A stretch of DNA of 64,000 nucleotides from Seinonella peptonophila (GTDB lineage: Bacteria > Bacillota > Bacilli > Thermoactinomycetales > Thermoactinomycetaceae), in assembly GCF_900129355.1 (NCBI RefSeq), contig NZ_FQVL01000002.1, positions 124,001 to 188,000 of the forward strand, in the 5' to 3' direction. The notes under the pieces were generated by a model, which saw only the letters and a program-made list of their open reading frames with translations, searched no databases and was not told the DNA's origin. A program made the position numbers and the translations under genes. Positions within the stretch are counted from its first letter, which is position 1, and every line of letters starts with the position of its first letter. Below are positions 26,689 through 36,530 of this stretch, piece by piece.

Positions 26689-27666
26689 TTAATCTAAAAT
26701 TTTAATTTTCACCGTACGCCTACCCCATGATTGGCATTCTTCTTCGGAGTCCATAAAAAGATCGATAATATGACCCTTGATTGCTCCACCTGTATCCTGA
26801 GCAACTCCGTAACCATAGCCTGGGATATATAAACGAGTCCCTAAGGGAATCACTTTGGTATCCACAGCGATTGTACCTCGTTTTGGCATAACTCCTGTAG
26901 CTGTCGGGTTCCCTGTATGCGTGTAAGCGGTCGCTTCGACAGTCATTGTTTGCCCTCCTTCTGGTGGGCCATTTTCTTTCTCTTTTGTTCCCAATAAGAC
27001 CACTTCGGGCTCTGGCTCAATTTGCTTAACAAGTCGTTTTTCACCTGTTGAAACAAGCTGACCATTTTTTAAGTTGAGAACAACTTCAAATACTTTCTTT
27101 CCTTTTTTTCCTTTTGTTTTTACTTTTTTCTTGCCTTTTTCTAAGTTATCATCCTTTTCTTCTTTTTTCTCAAAAGGCAACTCTGAAATCTCTTTTTTCA
27201 CCTTCTGCTCATATTGGTCCACCGTAACTGTCATTCCATCCGTAATTCTTTGATTGACAGGTGTTAATAACTCATGCCAGGCGGTGAGTTTTACTTTCTT
27301 TTCTTGCAGAAAGCCACCAACTGTTTGTTTGGTCGTTTGATAAGTACCGACTTTTTTACCACTAAGAACGAAGTTCACTTGACAATTGCATTGAAGCTTA
27401 ACAGGAGTTTCTGCTTTTACTTCCTGATCCCAAGGAATACTCGGTTTATATTTCTTCTTCAAAACCGTTACATTTTGACCATTTTTCTGTAAAATCTGGG
27501 CCAACGTACCCTTTGGTTGAGAAATGATTAGGGGTTTCTCTTGGTCACTCTGTACAATTGTCAATTTTCCATCTTGCTTTTGCTCCTTAGCAGTTCCTGA
27601 GGAACATCCCACAACAATCAACAGCGGGAGCACCAACAACAGACCTCTCAGAAGGTAATTCTTCAT
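26689..27666 (-). CDS. YabE-like lipoprotein with DUF348, G5 and 3D domains
   Basis: The lipobox LIVVGCSS gives a membrane lipoprotein. Ubiquitin-like DUF348 repeats (for example KVGTYQTTKQTVGGFLQEKKV) and a G5-like segment follow, interrupted by a very Lys-rich stretch (KGKKKVKTKGKKGKK), then a C-terminal 3D domain (AVDTKVIPLGTRLYIPGYG, AQDTGGAIKG, IIDLFMDSEEEC). It is related to YabE and resuscitation-promoting factors and is predicted to cleave peptidoglycan. ATG 27666 follows GAGGAGG by six bases; the in-frame TTG 27681 overlaps that site. Confidence 0.8.
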   Translation of the reverse strand: MKNYLLRGLLLVLPLLIVVGCSSGTAKEQKQDGKLTIVQSDQEKPLIISQPKGTLAQILQKNGQNVTVLKKKYKPSIPWDQEVKAETPVKLQCNCQVNFVLSGKKVGTYQTTKQTVGGFLQEKKVKLTAWHELLTPVNQRITDGMTVTVDQYEQKVKKEISELPFEKKEEKDDNLEKGKKKVKTKGKKGKKVFEVVLNLKNGQLVSTGEKRLVKQIEPEPEVVLLGTKEKENGPPEGGQTMTVEATAYTHTGNPTATGVMPKRGTIAVDTKVIPLGTRLYIPGYGYGVAQDTGGAIKGHIIDLFMDSEEECQSWGRRTVKIKILD

Positions 27667-27758
27667 CCAAGTCCTCCTCAATTATGTAGCTATAAGCAAA
27701 GACTTATTATACAAAACACTATTAATATAGGCAAGATTATTGTCCGCTATATCTTCCC

Positions 27759-28667
27759 CTATGAGGGGGGCGAAGGGACAAAACGAGGTTTAGTCTGAAT
27801 TGAGTCTGGGCCATATAGCTCAATTGTTAACTGTCCATCTGAAATATTCGTCACAATAATGATGGGTTCATTTAATTGATTACGAAAACAAAAATCAGGC
27901 CCATACCATGATACTGCTGCATCACGTTTCCTAGGTACGTATGTAACTCGCTTACTATGGCTATATCGTTCTATAATTTGCAGTCCTGCTTGATCCACAC
28001 TGTTAAACAGAGTAGAGGAAGTCTGACAAATCCCTCCACCGATCCCCTCACTATACTCTCCTTTTACAATCACTCGTGCTTGCCGATACCCTCTCGTTCT
28101 AGAACGCTTCCCTACTACTCGATTAAAAGAAAATGTCTCACCTGGAAGAAGAATTTTGTGATCTATTGCTTCTGTAGATAAATATATGTTATGAGTGCGA
28201 TTTTTATTTTTTTTATTAAAATTAGTTGTATAACTTCCTATCTTTTTCTCCTTTAAACGCAAACATTGATCGGTTGTTAATTTTGGCTCCCATTCAATAA
28301 CAGGTAATAACTGAGGGGAACCTAAATAAAAATGGGGTAAATCTAGCCAATTTGCCAACCTTTTTCGATCAACTTTCCTTCCAAGTTGATGGGGTTGAAG
28401 TTCCCCATCTAAAAAATAGGCAGATTGAGCTGATTGATTGATTTTTGGTTCTACATTCTCTTGTATCCATTCAAAAAATCGTTGGCGATCAATCGTCGTA
28501 GGATCTATCCCATCAAATCCAATCTTATTTAAAGGCAAAATAAAATGCTGATCCTGAAAGATCAAATCAAGTGTCTGCGGGGGGTGGTTAGCAGATGCCT
28601 CTTTCCAATTTAGCAATAAAAAACTAATCATCATCACCATTGTTAGTAGAATTCGGTGTCTTCTCAT
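27759..28667 (-). CDS. VanW-family secreted protein
   Basis: A signal peptide (about residues 1-26) precedes a C-terminal VanW domain: THNIYLSTEAIDHKILLPGE, FSFNRVVGKRS, the Gly-rich GEYSEGIGGGICQTSSTLFN and RDAAVSWYGPDFCFRN. VanW proteins occur in envelope and sporulation loci of Firmicutes; the biochemical activity is unknown. It lies 92 bases upstream of the YabE-like gene on the same strand. Confidence 0.8.
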   Translation of the reverse strand: MRRHRILLTMVMMISFLLLNWKEASANHPPQTLDLIFQDQHFILPLNKIGFDGIDPTTIDRQRFFEWIQENVEPKINQSAQSAYFLDGELQPHQLGRKVDRKRLANWLDLPHFYLGSPQLLPVIEWEPKLTTDQCLRLKEKKIGSYTTNFNKKNKNRTHNIYLSTEAIDHKILLPGETFSFNRVVGKRSRTRGYRQARVIVKGEYSEGIGGGICQTSSTLFNSVDQAGLQIIERYSHSKRVTYVPRKRDAAVSWYGPDFCFRNQLNEPIIIVTNISDGQLTIELYGPDSIQTKPRFVPSPPS

Positions 28668-28932
28668 GATTATCTCCCTCCTAACAATAGTCTGTCCAAG
28701 ATTGGGGATGATATAAGATCAGAAATGATTACGACAATCTTTTGTTCAATTTGTAACAAATATAAGGCGAAAAACAAAGCAATTCATGAAAATAAAAATA
28801 ATAGTACGTGAAACATTGTACAAAGTATCGAGGCCCGAGTACACTATAGGTGAAACCACCAAAAAGTGGTTAGAACAGATCAATTTTCGGCAACGCTAAT
28901 CATAATCACTGCTAGTAGAGGAGGGACTCTTA

Positions 28933-30288
28933 ATGGATTCAGTAATTTGGAGTCGCCTATTAACAACGGAAACGCTTGCATTTCATATCATTTTTGCAAC
29001 GATAGGTGTCGGAGTACCTGTTTTTATCTCCATTGCAGAAGGGCTGGGACTCTTAAAGAAAGACCCTCATTACCTCTTAATGGCTCGCCGCTGGACGCGG
29101 GGTTTTGTCATCACAGTGGCAGTAGGTGTCGTAACGGGTACATGTATCGGAGTGATGCTCTCATTGCTCTGGCCTCAATTTATGCAGCTTGCAGGTAACG
29201 TCATCAGTTTGCCTCTTTTTATGGAGACTTTTGCATTCTTCTTTGAAGCAATCTTTTTAGGAATATATCTTTATACATGGGATCGTTTTAAAAAGCCAAT
29301 CTATCACTGGCTTACTTCCATTCCGATCATTATTGGTTCTACCTTTTCTGCAGTTTTTATCACAATGGTAAATTCCTTTATGAATACACCTGCGGGTTTT
29401 ACGATTGATAAACCATCAGGTAAATTTACATCGATTGACCCAATTGCTGCTATGTTTAACCCTGCTACTCCAACAAAAGTAGCGCATGTTGTCTCATCAG
29501 CCTATTTAGCTTCAGGCTTTTTACTGGCTAGCATTGCTGCCTACTTCATTCTACGAGGGCGCAATCATGAATATTTTAAGAAAGCATTAAAATTAACCAT
29601 GATTGCTGGATTCGCACTCTCTTTATTAACCATTCTCGCTGGCGACTTCTCTGGTAAATTTCTAGCTAAATACCAACCAGCCAAGTTAGCTGCGATGGAA
29701 TGGCATTTTGAAACAAAGAAAGAAGCACCGCTTATCGTAGGTGGAATTTTAGACAAGGATACACATGAGGTTAAATATAGCTTCAAAATTCCATATGGAC
29801 TCAGTATTTTAGGCTTAGGTTCACCAGAAGGGAAAATAACGGGGCTTCAAGATATACCAAAAGATCAATGGCCACCTCTTTTTATCCACTATACATTTGA
29901 CATGAAGGTTACGATTGGATTCTACTTAGCCGCAATTGCCACGCTCTTTCTCTTGCTTTGGTGGTGGAAACGAGGTAACGAGTGGCATCCTTGGTTAATG
30001 CGTGGTATTCTGCTTGCTGGTCCACTTAGTTTTGTGGCAATCGAGCTTGGTTGGATCACAGCGGAAGTAGGAAGACAACCTTGGATTATCCAGGGAATTA
30101 TGCGGGTACAACATGCAGCTACCTCTTCTAATCAAGTTGGACTCATCTTCGTCCTATTTACGATTCTCTATTGTTTGCTCGCTGTGATCTGTACGACTGT
30201 TCTTTATCGACTCTTTAAAGGGAAAGGTCCTGAAAAAGAGCTGATCGAGCGTAAGTGGGAGTCGGACGTGGAGGTGGTAAACTCATGA
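28933..30288 (+). CDS. cydA: Cytochrome bd-type quinol oxidase subunit I
   Basis: Nine or so TM helices. The haem ligands are His18 in ETLAFHIIFATIGVG, the His in KVAHVVSSAY (helix V) and the Met in FDMKVTIGF. The signature ITAEVGRQPW is present. The periplasmic Q-loop is short, as in the YthA/CIO branch of low-affinity or cyanide-insensitive oxidases. The enzyme reduces oxygen with quinol. It overlaps cydB by four bases. The 265 bases upstream contain a small ACCAC/GTGGT hairpin (28853-28871) and a weak TTGTT/AACAA inverted repeat. Confidence 0.85.
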   Translation: MDSVIWSRLLTTETLAFHIIFATIGVGVPVFISIAEGLGLLKKDPHYLLMARRWTRGFVITVAVGVVTGTCIGVMLSLLWPQFMQLAGNVISLPLFMETFAFFFEAIFLGIYLYTWDRFKKPIYHWLTSIPIIIGSTFSAVFITMVNSFMNTPAGFTIDKPSGKFTSIDPIAAMFNPATPTKVAHVVSSAYLASGFLLASIAAYFILRGRNHEYFKKALKLTMIAGFALSLLTILAGDFSGKFLAKYQPAKLAAMEWHFETKKEAPLIVGGILDKDTHEVKYSFKIPYGLSILGLGSPEGKITGLQDIPKDQWPPLFIHYTFDMKVTIGFYLAAIATLFLLLWWWKRGNEWHPWLMRGILLAGPLSFVAIELGWITAEVGRQPWIIQGIMRVQHAATSSNQVGLIFVLFTILYCLLAVICTTVLYRLFKGKGPEKELIERKWESDVEVVNS

Positions 30289-31307
30289 ATCTGGCTTATA
30301 TTGGAATTACCGTTCTATGGCTATTTGCTTATGGTTATCTCATTATAGCCTCAATTGATTTTGGAGCAGGCTTCTTTTCTTATTACAGTATGTTGACTAG
30401 AAAAGAGCATGTTGTAAATCGAATTATTGAACGCTACCTTTCACCAGTTTGGGAAGTAACCAATGTTTTTCTGATTTTCTTCATAGTTGGTTTTATCGGC
30501 TTCTTTCCCGATACAGCTTACTATTATGGAACTGCGTTATTAATTCCTGGCTCAATCGCGTTAATTCTTTTAACAATTCGTGGGTCGTTTTATGCCTTTG
30601 CCAACTACGGTGTTCGTAAAAATAAAATATATATGTTTCTATACGGGATGACAGGACTTTTTATCCCTGCATCACTATCAACAGGTTTAACAATATCCGA
30701 AGGTGGATTTATCACGAAAGAAGCAGGAACAGTCCTCTTTCATCCTGATCGACTCTTTGGTAGCCTGTATTCCTGGAGTGTTGTTTTTTTAGCGATTGTA
30801 AGTATTTTATATATCAGCGCAAGTTTCCTTACCTATTATGCAGATCGGGCTCATGATTTTCCAGCTCGTCAGCAGTTGCGCACCTATGCACTAGCTTGGA
30901 GTATGCCGACGATCCTTGCCAGTTTACTAGTCTTCTGGGGCTTATCTATGCATAATCCAACACATTTTGCCCGAGCACTAGACTATGCGTGGATGTTTGC
31001 CGCTTCCTTGGTCTGTTTTCTTGGATCGCTCTATCTTATTTGGAAGCAAAAAAAATTTGGTATCGCTTTTTTACTTGTGATGTTTCAATTTGCTTTTGCT
31101 TTCTTTGGATATGGAATCTCACATCTTCCCTATCTCCTCTACCCTTATATACACATCCGGGACGCATTAACACACACTTCAATGGGATGGGCATTAGTTG
31201 CCGCCTTTATTGCTGGTCTGTTCTTACTTGTACCCGCAATAGTTTTATTGCTACGCCTGTTCCTCTTTAATGCGGAATATGTGAAAGGTGGCAAAGAAGG
31301 TAAATAA
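30285..31307 (+). CDS. cydB: Cytochrome bd-type quinol oxidase subunit II
   Basis: An eight-helix membrane subunit of about 340 residues, with the conserved start GITVLWLFAYGYLIIASIDFGAGFF-like and the aromatic-rich GSFYAFANYG segment. GGAGGTGG lies seven bases before ATG 30285, which overlaps the cydA stop (ATGA), so translation is coupled. No cydCD or cydX is seen nearby. Confidence 0.85.
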   Translation: MNLAYIGITVLWLFAYGYLIIASIDFGAGFFSYYSMLTRKEHVVNRIIERYLSPVWEVTNVFLIFFIVGFIGFFPDTAYYYGTALLIPGSIALILLTIRGSFYAFANYGVRKNKIYMFLYGMTGLFIPASLSTGLTISEGGFITKEAGTVLFHPDRLFGSLYSWSVVFLAIVSILYISASFLTYYADRAHDFPARQQLRTYALAWSMPTILASLLVFWGLSMHNPTHFARALDYAWMFAASLVCFLGSLYLIWKQKKFGIAFLLVMFQFAFAFFGYGISHLPYLLYPYIHIRDALTHTSMGWALVAAFIAGLFLLVPAIVLLLRLFLFNAEYVKGGKEGK

Positions 31308-31328
31308 AGTTCATCTATACAGAATCGG

Positions 31329-31366
31329 CTAACACCCTTGCCATGCACTGCTCAGCAAGGGTGTTA
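31329..31366. terminator. Long hairpin after cydB
   Basis: CTAACACCCTTGC pairs with GCAAGGGTGTTAG (13 bp). Neither strand has a good T-run, so it may stabilise the 3' end rather than terminate. Confidence 0.5.
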
Positions 31367-31376
31367 GTAAAACCGA

Positions 31377-31493
31377 TCATGGGCCTGTTCTTGTTGGCTT
31401 ACACCAAGGGTGGTAATAGCTATTACCGACCCGTTCCAGCTCTGTAACCGGAGCACTCGTTCCACAGCCAGAGCATGTTGCTCGACAGGTCAT
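31377..31493 (-). CDS. Small cysteine-rich protein (38 aa), putative zinc knuckle
   Basis: Preceded by AAGGGAG, the ORF reads MTCRATCSGCGTSAPVTELE, then RVGNSYYHPWCKPTRTGP. Four cysteines (3, 7, 10, 32) plus His29 could bind zinc. I do not know the family. It is too short to be certain, but the ribosome-binding site and the Cys pattern support coding. Confidence 0.45.
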   Translation of the reverse strand: MTCRATCSGCGTSAPVTELERVGNSYYHPWCKPTRTGP

Positions 31494-31744
31494 GTTGCTC
31501 CCTTCGGGATTATCTCTAAGATAAAATGATCTCTTCTCTCAACATTATATTCTAATTTATTGACAATAACGAAACATTTATGGTTAATCAGGGAGATATA
31601 AAACATAAAAACTTTAAATATTATAATAACGGGCCCTCTAGGCTTTCACCTAGCTGAAATTCACCCCAACTTAGCAAGCTGGACATATGGGAGAATCTTT
31701 CAGAAAGAATGCAAAAGGCCTCAATTTGAGTGTTTAAAGTACAA
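31494..31744. other. Gene-free stretch with a structured segment
   Basis: Between speD and the small Cys-rich gene. On the minus strand 31720-31635 could form adjacent stems (CTTTCTGAAAG; CAGCTT/AAGTTG; CTAGG/CCTAG) followed by GGGCCC. It matches no riboswitch class I know. The rest is AT-rich leader of the small gene with a possible TATAAT near 31552. Confidence 0.3.
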
Positions 31745-32131
31745 TCAACGATTGACTGTCTCTCCAATTACTTCTATACTCCCCGTACCTCTTTGAAGCA
31801 TTTTAGAATGTACTTGAGAAGGCTGTAGTCGCTCCAAAAGATACTGTATCGCTGTTTCTGGTTTTACTAGATGCCCACAAGTATAACAGTCTAGTGCAGC
31901 AAAACCTTTTTCAGGATAGGTATGAATGGAAATATGACTTTCTGACAACATGACTAACACAGAGACTCCTTGTGGTTGAAATTGTTGACTTTGTGACGAA
32001 AGTACAGTTGCTCCGCTTAATTCTACTGCTTTGATCAGATATTGCTCCAAACCTTCTCGATCATTTAAAAGATCAAAAGAAACGCCCCAAACATCCACAG
32101 CAACATGTTTACCAAATGTTAAATGCTCCAT
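31745..32131 (-). CDS. speD: S-adenosylmethionine decarboxylase proenzyme
   Basis: This small bacterial SAM decarboxylase (128 aa) cleaves itself between Glu64 and Ser65 in LSESHISIHTYPE to make the pyruvoyl cofactor; the catalytic Cys lies in DCYTCG. It supplies decarboxylated SAM as aminopropyl donor for the two aminopropyltransferases in the window. AGGAAGGAG precedes the ATG. Confidence 0.95.
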   Translation of the reverse strand: MEHLTFGKHVAVDVWGVSFDLLNDREGLEQYLIKAVELSGATVLSSQSQQFQPQGVSVLVMLSESHISIHTYPEKGFAALDCYTCGHLVKPETAIQYLLERLQPSQVHSKMLQRGTGSIEVIGETVNR

Positions 32132-32244
32132 TTCTTGATCTCCTTCCTAGCAAAAATAGTACAAACTACATCTAGATCTTTTTTCACTATGAGGAGGTCA
32201 ATATTTTTTATTCCCACCCGTTTCAGTGAATATTAGACCTCGAT

Positions 32245-32259
32245 TTGCAAGCGCTTCCA
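32245..32259. promoter_or_regulatory. cre-like (CcpA) site upstream of speD
   Basis: The 15-mer TTGCAAGCGCTTCCA matches the consensus WTGNAARCGNWWWCA with one mismatch. It lies about 115 bases upstream of speD. Confidence 0.4.
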
Positions 32260-32308
32260 ATGGTTTGTAATATAGTCTTATTTTGCTTGTATATTCGCTT
32301 TAAGCCCC

Positions 32309-33655
32309 TTAAAAATAACTATTTTCTGCTGCAATGACTGCTTGTCCAAAACGATCTGTAATCAGGTCAATCTCATCATCAGTAACAATCAATGGTGGCA
32401 AGAAACGAGCCACACATTCATTCCTACCTCCAAGCTCCAAAATAAGCCCTCGTTTAAAACACTCTTTTTGGATTTGCCTAGCTAACCTAGGATGCGCTGG
32501 ATAAGTTCCCAATTGATCTGGTTCCTGCTGTTGATCCACGATCTCAACACCAATCATTAAGCCTCTACCACGTACCTCACCTATTGATCGCGTTGCCTTT
32601 TGCACATCCATAAGTTGCCTTTGAAGTTTCTGACCCATTTTCTCTGTATGTGCCACGATATGATTTTCTTCAATAAAGCGCATGGTTGCAGCTCCTGTAG
32701 CCATTGCCAATTGATTACCACGAAATGTTCCATCATGCGCCCCAGGAGTCCATACATCTAAAGATTCATGATAGACAACCACAGATAATGGTAGTGAACC
32801 ACCCACTGCTTTTGAAAGAAGGAGGACATCTGGTTCAATATCTGCATGTTCAAATGCAAAGAACTTCCCTGTTCTTCCTAATCCAGTTTGGATTTCATCA
32901 ACAATAAGTGGAATTTTATGCTGCCTTGTAAGCGAGCGAATGGATCGAATCCATTCAACAGGCGCAGGAATCGCTCCGCCCTCGCCTTGTACTAGCTCTA
33001 GGATCATGCCAGCAGGTGGGACAATGCCGCTTTCAGGATCAGATAATACTTGCTGAATATAATGAATGCCTGTTTGTGCACCTGCTAATCCACCTTGTCC
33101 AAAAAAACAACGATATGAATACGGATAAGGCAAAAAATGAACATCGTTCATTGATGTAGAAACACGTTGCTTAGCATGTAAATTCCCTGTCAAGGAAAGT
33201 GCCCCTTGTGTCATTCCATGATAACCTCCATGAAACGAAAAGAGACTCCGTCTTCCAGTTGCTGTTTTTACTAATTTGAGAGCAGCTTCAACAGCATCCG
33301 CACCAGTAGGACCGCAGAACAAGATTTTTGCTCTTGAGCGGAATCTATCAGGTAGATGGGCAAATAATTCCTCAATAAAGTCATCTTTGACTGGGGTAGC
33401 AAAATCAAGCGTATGTAGCGGAAGCTTTGAATCGAGTACTTTTTGAATCGCTTCTACTACCACAGGATGATTATGACCTAAAGCGAGTGTGCCGGCACCC
33501 GATAAACAGTCATAATATTCATTTCCATTAACATCTTTTATCTTTATTCCGTTTCCTTCTTTTAGCACAATCGGCATATGTCGAGGATAGTAACGAGTAT
33601 TTGACTCTCTCTTTTCTTGATTTGCAAGGTAATCACTATTTTCTCTTAATTTCAT
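32309..33655 (-). CDS. dat: Diaminobutyrate--2-oxoglutarate aminotransferase
   Basis: This class-III PLP aminotransferase of 448 residues has the Dat/EctB-type block FCGPTGADAVEAALKLVKTATGR, the PLP-holding DEIQTGLGRTGKFFAFEH and the Schiff-base lysine in LLSKAVGG. It converts aspartate semialdehyde to L-2,4-diaminobutyrate with glutamate as donor. There is no ectoine gene and no DABA decarboxylase nearby. Its position between speD and a PuuD-like gene suggests a link to 1,3-diaminopropane or norspermidine-type amines, or to diaminobutyrate-containing peptides (both inference). Confidence 0.8.
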   Translation of the reverse strand: MKLRENSDYLANQEKRESNTRYYPRHMPIVLKEGNGIKIKDVNGNEYYDCLSGAGTLALGHNHPVVVEAIQKVLDSKLPLHTLDFATPVKDDFIEELFAHLPDRFRSRAKILFCGPTGADAVEAALKLVKTATGRRSLFSFHGGYHGMTQGALSLTGNLHAKQRVSTSMNDVHFLPYPYSYRCFFGQGGLAGAQTGIHYIQQVLSDPESGIVPPAGMILELVQGEGGAIPAPVEWIRSIRSLTRQHKIPLIVDEIQTGLGRTGKFFAFEHADIEPDVLLLSKAVGGSLPLSVVVYHESLDVWTPGAHDGTFRGNQLAMATGAATMRFIEENHIVAHTEKMGQKLQRQLMDVQKATRSIGEVRGRGLMIGVEIVDQQQEPDQLGTYPAHPRLARQIQKECFKRGLILELGGRNECVARFLPPLIVTDDEIDLITDRFGQAVIAAENSYF

Positions 33656-33830
33656 CTGCCTTGCTCACCTCTATTTTGTATAAGATAAACAATGACAAAA
33701 AATGACTTCTAATAAAACCAATTAAGGCAAATTAATTCATTTAGAAAAAGATTACCATCATTTTAAAAATGTATCAACTTATATATTTATAAAATATCCA
33801 AAAGAGAGGAAATTTACATTTATTAACACC

Positions 33831-33858
33831 AAAAAAACCACTTTTGATAAAGTGGTCT
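33831..33858 (-). terminator. Terminator of the PuuD-like gene
   Basis: On the minus strand ACCACTTT pairs with AAAGTGGT, followed by seven T. The AT-rich 33656-33830 holds nothing else I can support. Confidence 0.75.
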
Positions 33859-33907
33859 AATTTATAGATAAACTTATTTTGGTACATTATCTTATGAATT
33901 CTGTGAA

Positions 33908-34654
33908 CTATAGTTGCTTTACTAACTCTTTTTTTGATTCTTCTACAATCCATTGGAAAATTTTTTGTGCATGAATCGTTTCTTCTATCATACACTCTGG
34001 ATGCCATTGTACACCCAGTACATTATGATATTGCTTGCTTTCAAATGCTTCGATCACACCATCTCGCGCTCGAGCCACAATAGAAATATCTGATGGATAG
34101 TCTCGGATCGCTTGATGATGCATACTATTTACACCTATTTGTTTTTGTCCAAGAATTTGGTATAGCTTGGAATCCTCCTCAATCTGAATGGCGTGCATTT
34201 CATGATTGCGAGGAATTTTTGGGAAATGTTCATTTGCTGTTGGTAACTGTGAACCAATATCTTGATAGAGTGTGCAGCCTAAAGCAACACCTAATAATTG
34301 ATGGCCGCGACAAATACCCAAAATGGGTTTCCCAGCTTGTAAAAATGCTTTTGTCAACGCCATTTCTGCTCGATCTCGCTCTGGTGAGATATCACCTAGA
34401 TTAGGCAGGGGGTCTTCGCCGTATAATTGAGGATCAATATCCCATCCTCCAGTCAGAATTAAGCCATCTACTTGTTCCACATACTCCTGAATTAATTTTG
34501 GATCAGTTGTAAATGGAAAATAAAGTGGAACCCCTTCCGCTTGGATCACACCATCTGCATGCTCCTGACTGACAAAAAGGACTTTTTGCTCTGTCATGCC
34601 AACTTTCTGATTTACCTCAACAGAAACTGTAATACCAATAATCGGTCGACTCAT
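33908..34654 (-). CDS. Class I glutamine amidotransferase-like hydrolase, PuuD family
   Basis: The nucleophile elbow GICRGHQLLGVALG contains the catalytic Cys (about residue 116); VQWHPE supplies His and Glu of the triad. The 248-residue length matches gamma-glutamyl-GABA hydrolases of polyamine breakdown and their peptidase C26 relatives. No other puu gene is present, so the exact substrate is open, but the surrounding speD, speA and speE fit a polyamine role. Confidence 0.8.
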   Translation of the reverse strand: MSRPIIGITVSVEVNQKVGMTEQKVLFVSQEHADGVIQAEGVPLYFPFTTDPKLIQEYVEQVDGLILTGGWDIDPQLYGEDPLPNLGDISPERDRAEMALTKAFLQAGKPILGICRGHQLLGVALGCTLYQDIGSQLPTANEHFPKIPRNHEMHAIQIEEDSKLYQILGQKQIGVNSMHHQAIRDYPSDISIVARARDGVIEAFESKQYHNVLGVQWHPECMIEETIHAQKIFQWIVEESKKELVKQL

Positions 34655-35038
34655 TCCGTTCTCTCCTTCATTTCAATTCCTAATCACATAAATATTATAA
34701 TCAATTTTCATAAAAGTAACGATATGCATATCAATATTTGACCTCTATTTTTCACATAAAAGACTCTTCATTTTGAATTATTTTATGTTATTATTTTGGA
34801 GATCATTGAAATGCAAAGCGAATTTTCCTAAGTATTGTGTCTTGTCATTATTTAATCGAATGTTCAGACTATTAAATCGACCAACTTTTACAATTAAATA
34901 TGATTTTTTGTTCAATTTTATTAAAAAATCATGTTAAACTAATGATTAATTATTTAACTATATTTTTTAAACCGTTCATATTCCAAAGAGCTAAAGTAAA
35001 GATTAGTACTAGCTAGACACTGATAAAGGGGCTATCTC
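34655..35038. promoter_or_regulatory. Divergent puuD-speA intergenic region
   Basis: This very AT-rich 384 bases contains a perfect 10-bp inverted repeat, ATGATTTTTT/AAAAAATCAT (about 34902-34936), followed at once by a TG-TTAAACT element that could be the speA -10. The repeat would lie across the -35 region, a plausible operator. No ORF is supported. Confidence 0.4.
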
Positions 35039-36499
35039 ATGTCTAATCAACAAGCAAATACACCTCTTTTTACTACCTTACTCAATCATGCAAAAAAACA
35101 ACCCGTACCATTTCATATTCCAGGTCATAAAAAAGGGAAGGGTGTTGATCCCGAATTCCGAGCATTTATTGGTTCCGCCGCTTTCCAAATCGATTTGATC
35201 AATATTTCACCACTAGATGATTTACATCACCCACAAGCTACAATACAAGAGGCTCAAGAGTTAGCAGCACATTTATTTCATGCGGATCACACTTTTTTCT
35301 CTGTACAAGGAACGAGTACAGCGATTATGACAATGATATTATCCATTTGTAAACCTGGTGATAAAATCATTGTTCCAAGGAATATTCATAAATCTGTGCT
35401 TTCTGCGCTGATATTAGCCGATGCCATCCCCATATTTATCCAAGCTGAAATTGATAAAGAATTATTGATTTCACATAATATTACAACTGAACAAGTGGAA
35501 CAGACGCTAAAGCAACACCCAGATGCAAAGGCTATCTTATTAATCCATCCCACTTACTATGGAGTCGTTTGCAACATTGTAGAAGTAGTAAAGATGGCGC
35601 AACAATATCATATACCAGTCTTGGTTGATGAGGCACATGGCGCGCTTTTCTCATTTCACAAAGATCTACCTATATCTGCAATGGAAGCAGGCGCTGACCT
35701 TGCAGCAACTAGTTTGCATAAACTGGGTGGATCATTAACACAAAGCTCATTACTCAATCTCAAACAAACGCGTGTCAATCCTCAACATGTCCAATCGATT
35801 TTTAACATGATGACCACTACATCAACTTCCTATTTATTATTAGCATCATTAGATACACAGCGAAGATATCTAGCCCTTTATGGTCGACAATCGATTGACC
35901 AAACACTTCAACTAGCAAAGTACGCGAGGGATGAGATTAATCAGATCCCTGGGCTTTATTGTCCAGATGAGCAACTATATGAATATCATTCCGTTCATCA
36001 AGTTGATCCTACAAAATTGATTATTCATCTAGAGCAAATGGAGATCACTGGTCACGAGGCTGAAATTTGGTTACGTCAAAAACATAGGATTGAAGTAGAA
36101 TTAAGTGATCTTCATAATATTTTATGTATTATTTCAATTGGTGATGATCAAGAATCTATTAATCAGCTCTTATTTGCTTTACGCGACTTATCAAGTCACT
36201 TTTATCAACAAAGTCAAAACAGAGTCCAACATATTACGATTCCTGATTTACCTGAATTGGTGATGAGCCCTCGTGAAGCATTTTATCACACTCAGGTACG
36301 CTCACTTCCACTTGAACAATCAATCCATTATGTGAGTGCAGAATCCATCACGATTTATCCACCAGGTATTCCAATCTTACTTCCTGGGGAACGAATTACC
36401 CGAGAACATATACTTTATATAAAAGAAAATTTGGAAGCAGGTCTTCCTGTTCAAGGAACATTAGATCCAGAAGTTACAACAATTCGCGTTATCTATTAG
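35039..36499 (+). CDS. speA: Biosynthetic arginine/lysine/ornithine decarboxylase, SpeA-like
   Basis: This fold-type I PLP decarboxylase of 486 residues is the size of B. subtilis SpeA. It opens with FHIPGHKKGKGVDPEF, has VDEAHGALF (PLP-binding Asp and Ala-His) and the Schiff-base lysine in SLHKLGGSLTQSS, and ends with the family block YPPGIPILLPGE. It would make agmatine (or cadaverine) as the start of spermidine synthesis. It is 31 bases upstream of speE in one operon. No speB (agmatinase) is in the window. Confidence 0.85.
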   Translation: MSNQQANTPLFTTLLNHAKKQPVPFHIPGHKKGKGVDPEFRAFIGSAAFQIDLINISPLDDLHHPQATIQEAQELAAHLFHADHTFFSVQGTSTAIMTMILSICKPGDKIIVPRNIHKSVLSALILADAIPIFIQAEIDKELLISHNITTEQVEQTLKQHPDAKAILLIHPTYYGVVCNIVEVVKMAQQYHIPVLVDEAHGALFSFHKDLPISAMEAGADLAATSLHKLGGSLTQSSLLNLKQTRVNPQHVQSIFNMMTTTSTSYLLLASLDTQRRYLALYGRQSIDQTLQLAKYARDEINQIPGLYCPDEQLYEYHSVHQVDPTKLIIHLEQMEITGHEAEIWLRQKHRIEVELSDLHNILCIISIGDDQESINQLLFALRDLSSHFYQQSQNRVQHITIPDLPELVMSPREAFYHTQVRSLPLEQSIHYVSAESITIYPPGIPILLPGERITREHILYIKENLEAGLPVQGTLDPEVTTIRVIY

Positions 36500-36530
36500 T
36501 TAAATCATCAAAAAATAGGAGCCTAGAATA

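Noticed and set aside
28741-28760. A TTGTT/AACAA inverted repeat upstream of cydA as a Rex operator
   Set aside because: Rex sites have TTGTG/CACAA with an AT centre; this one lacks the key G/C pair.
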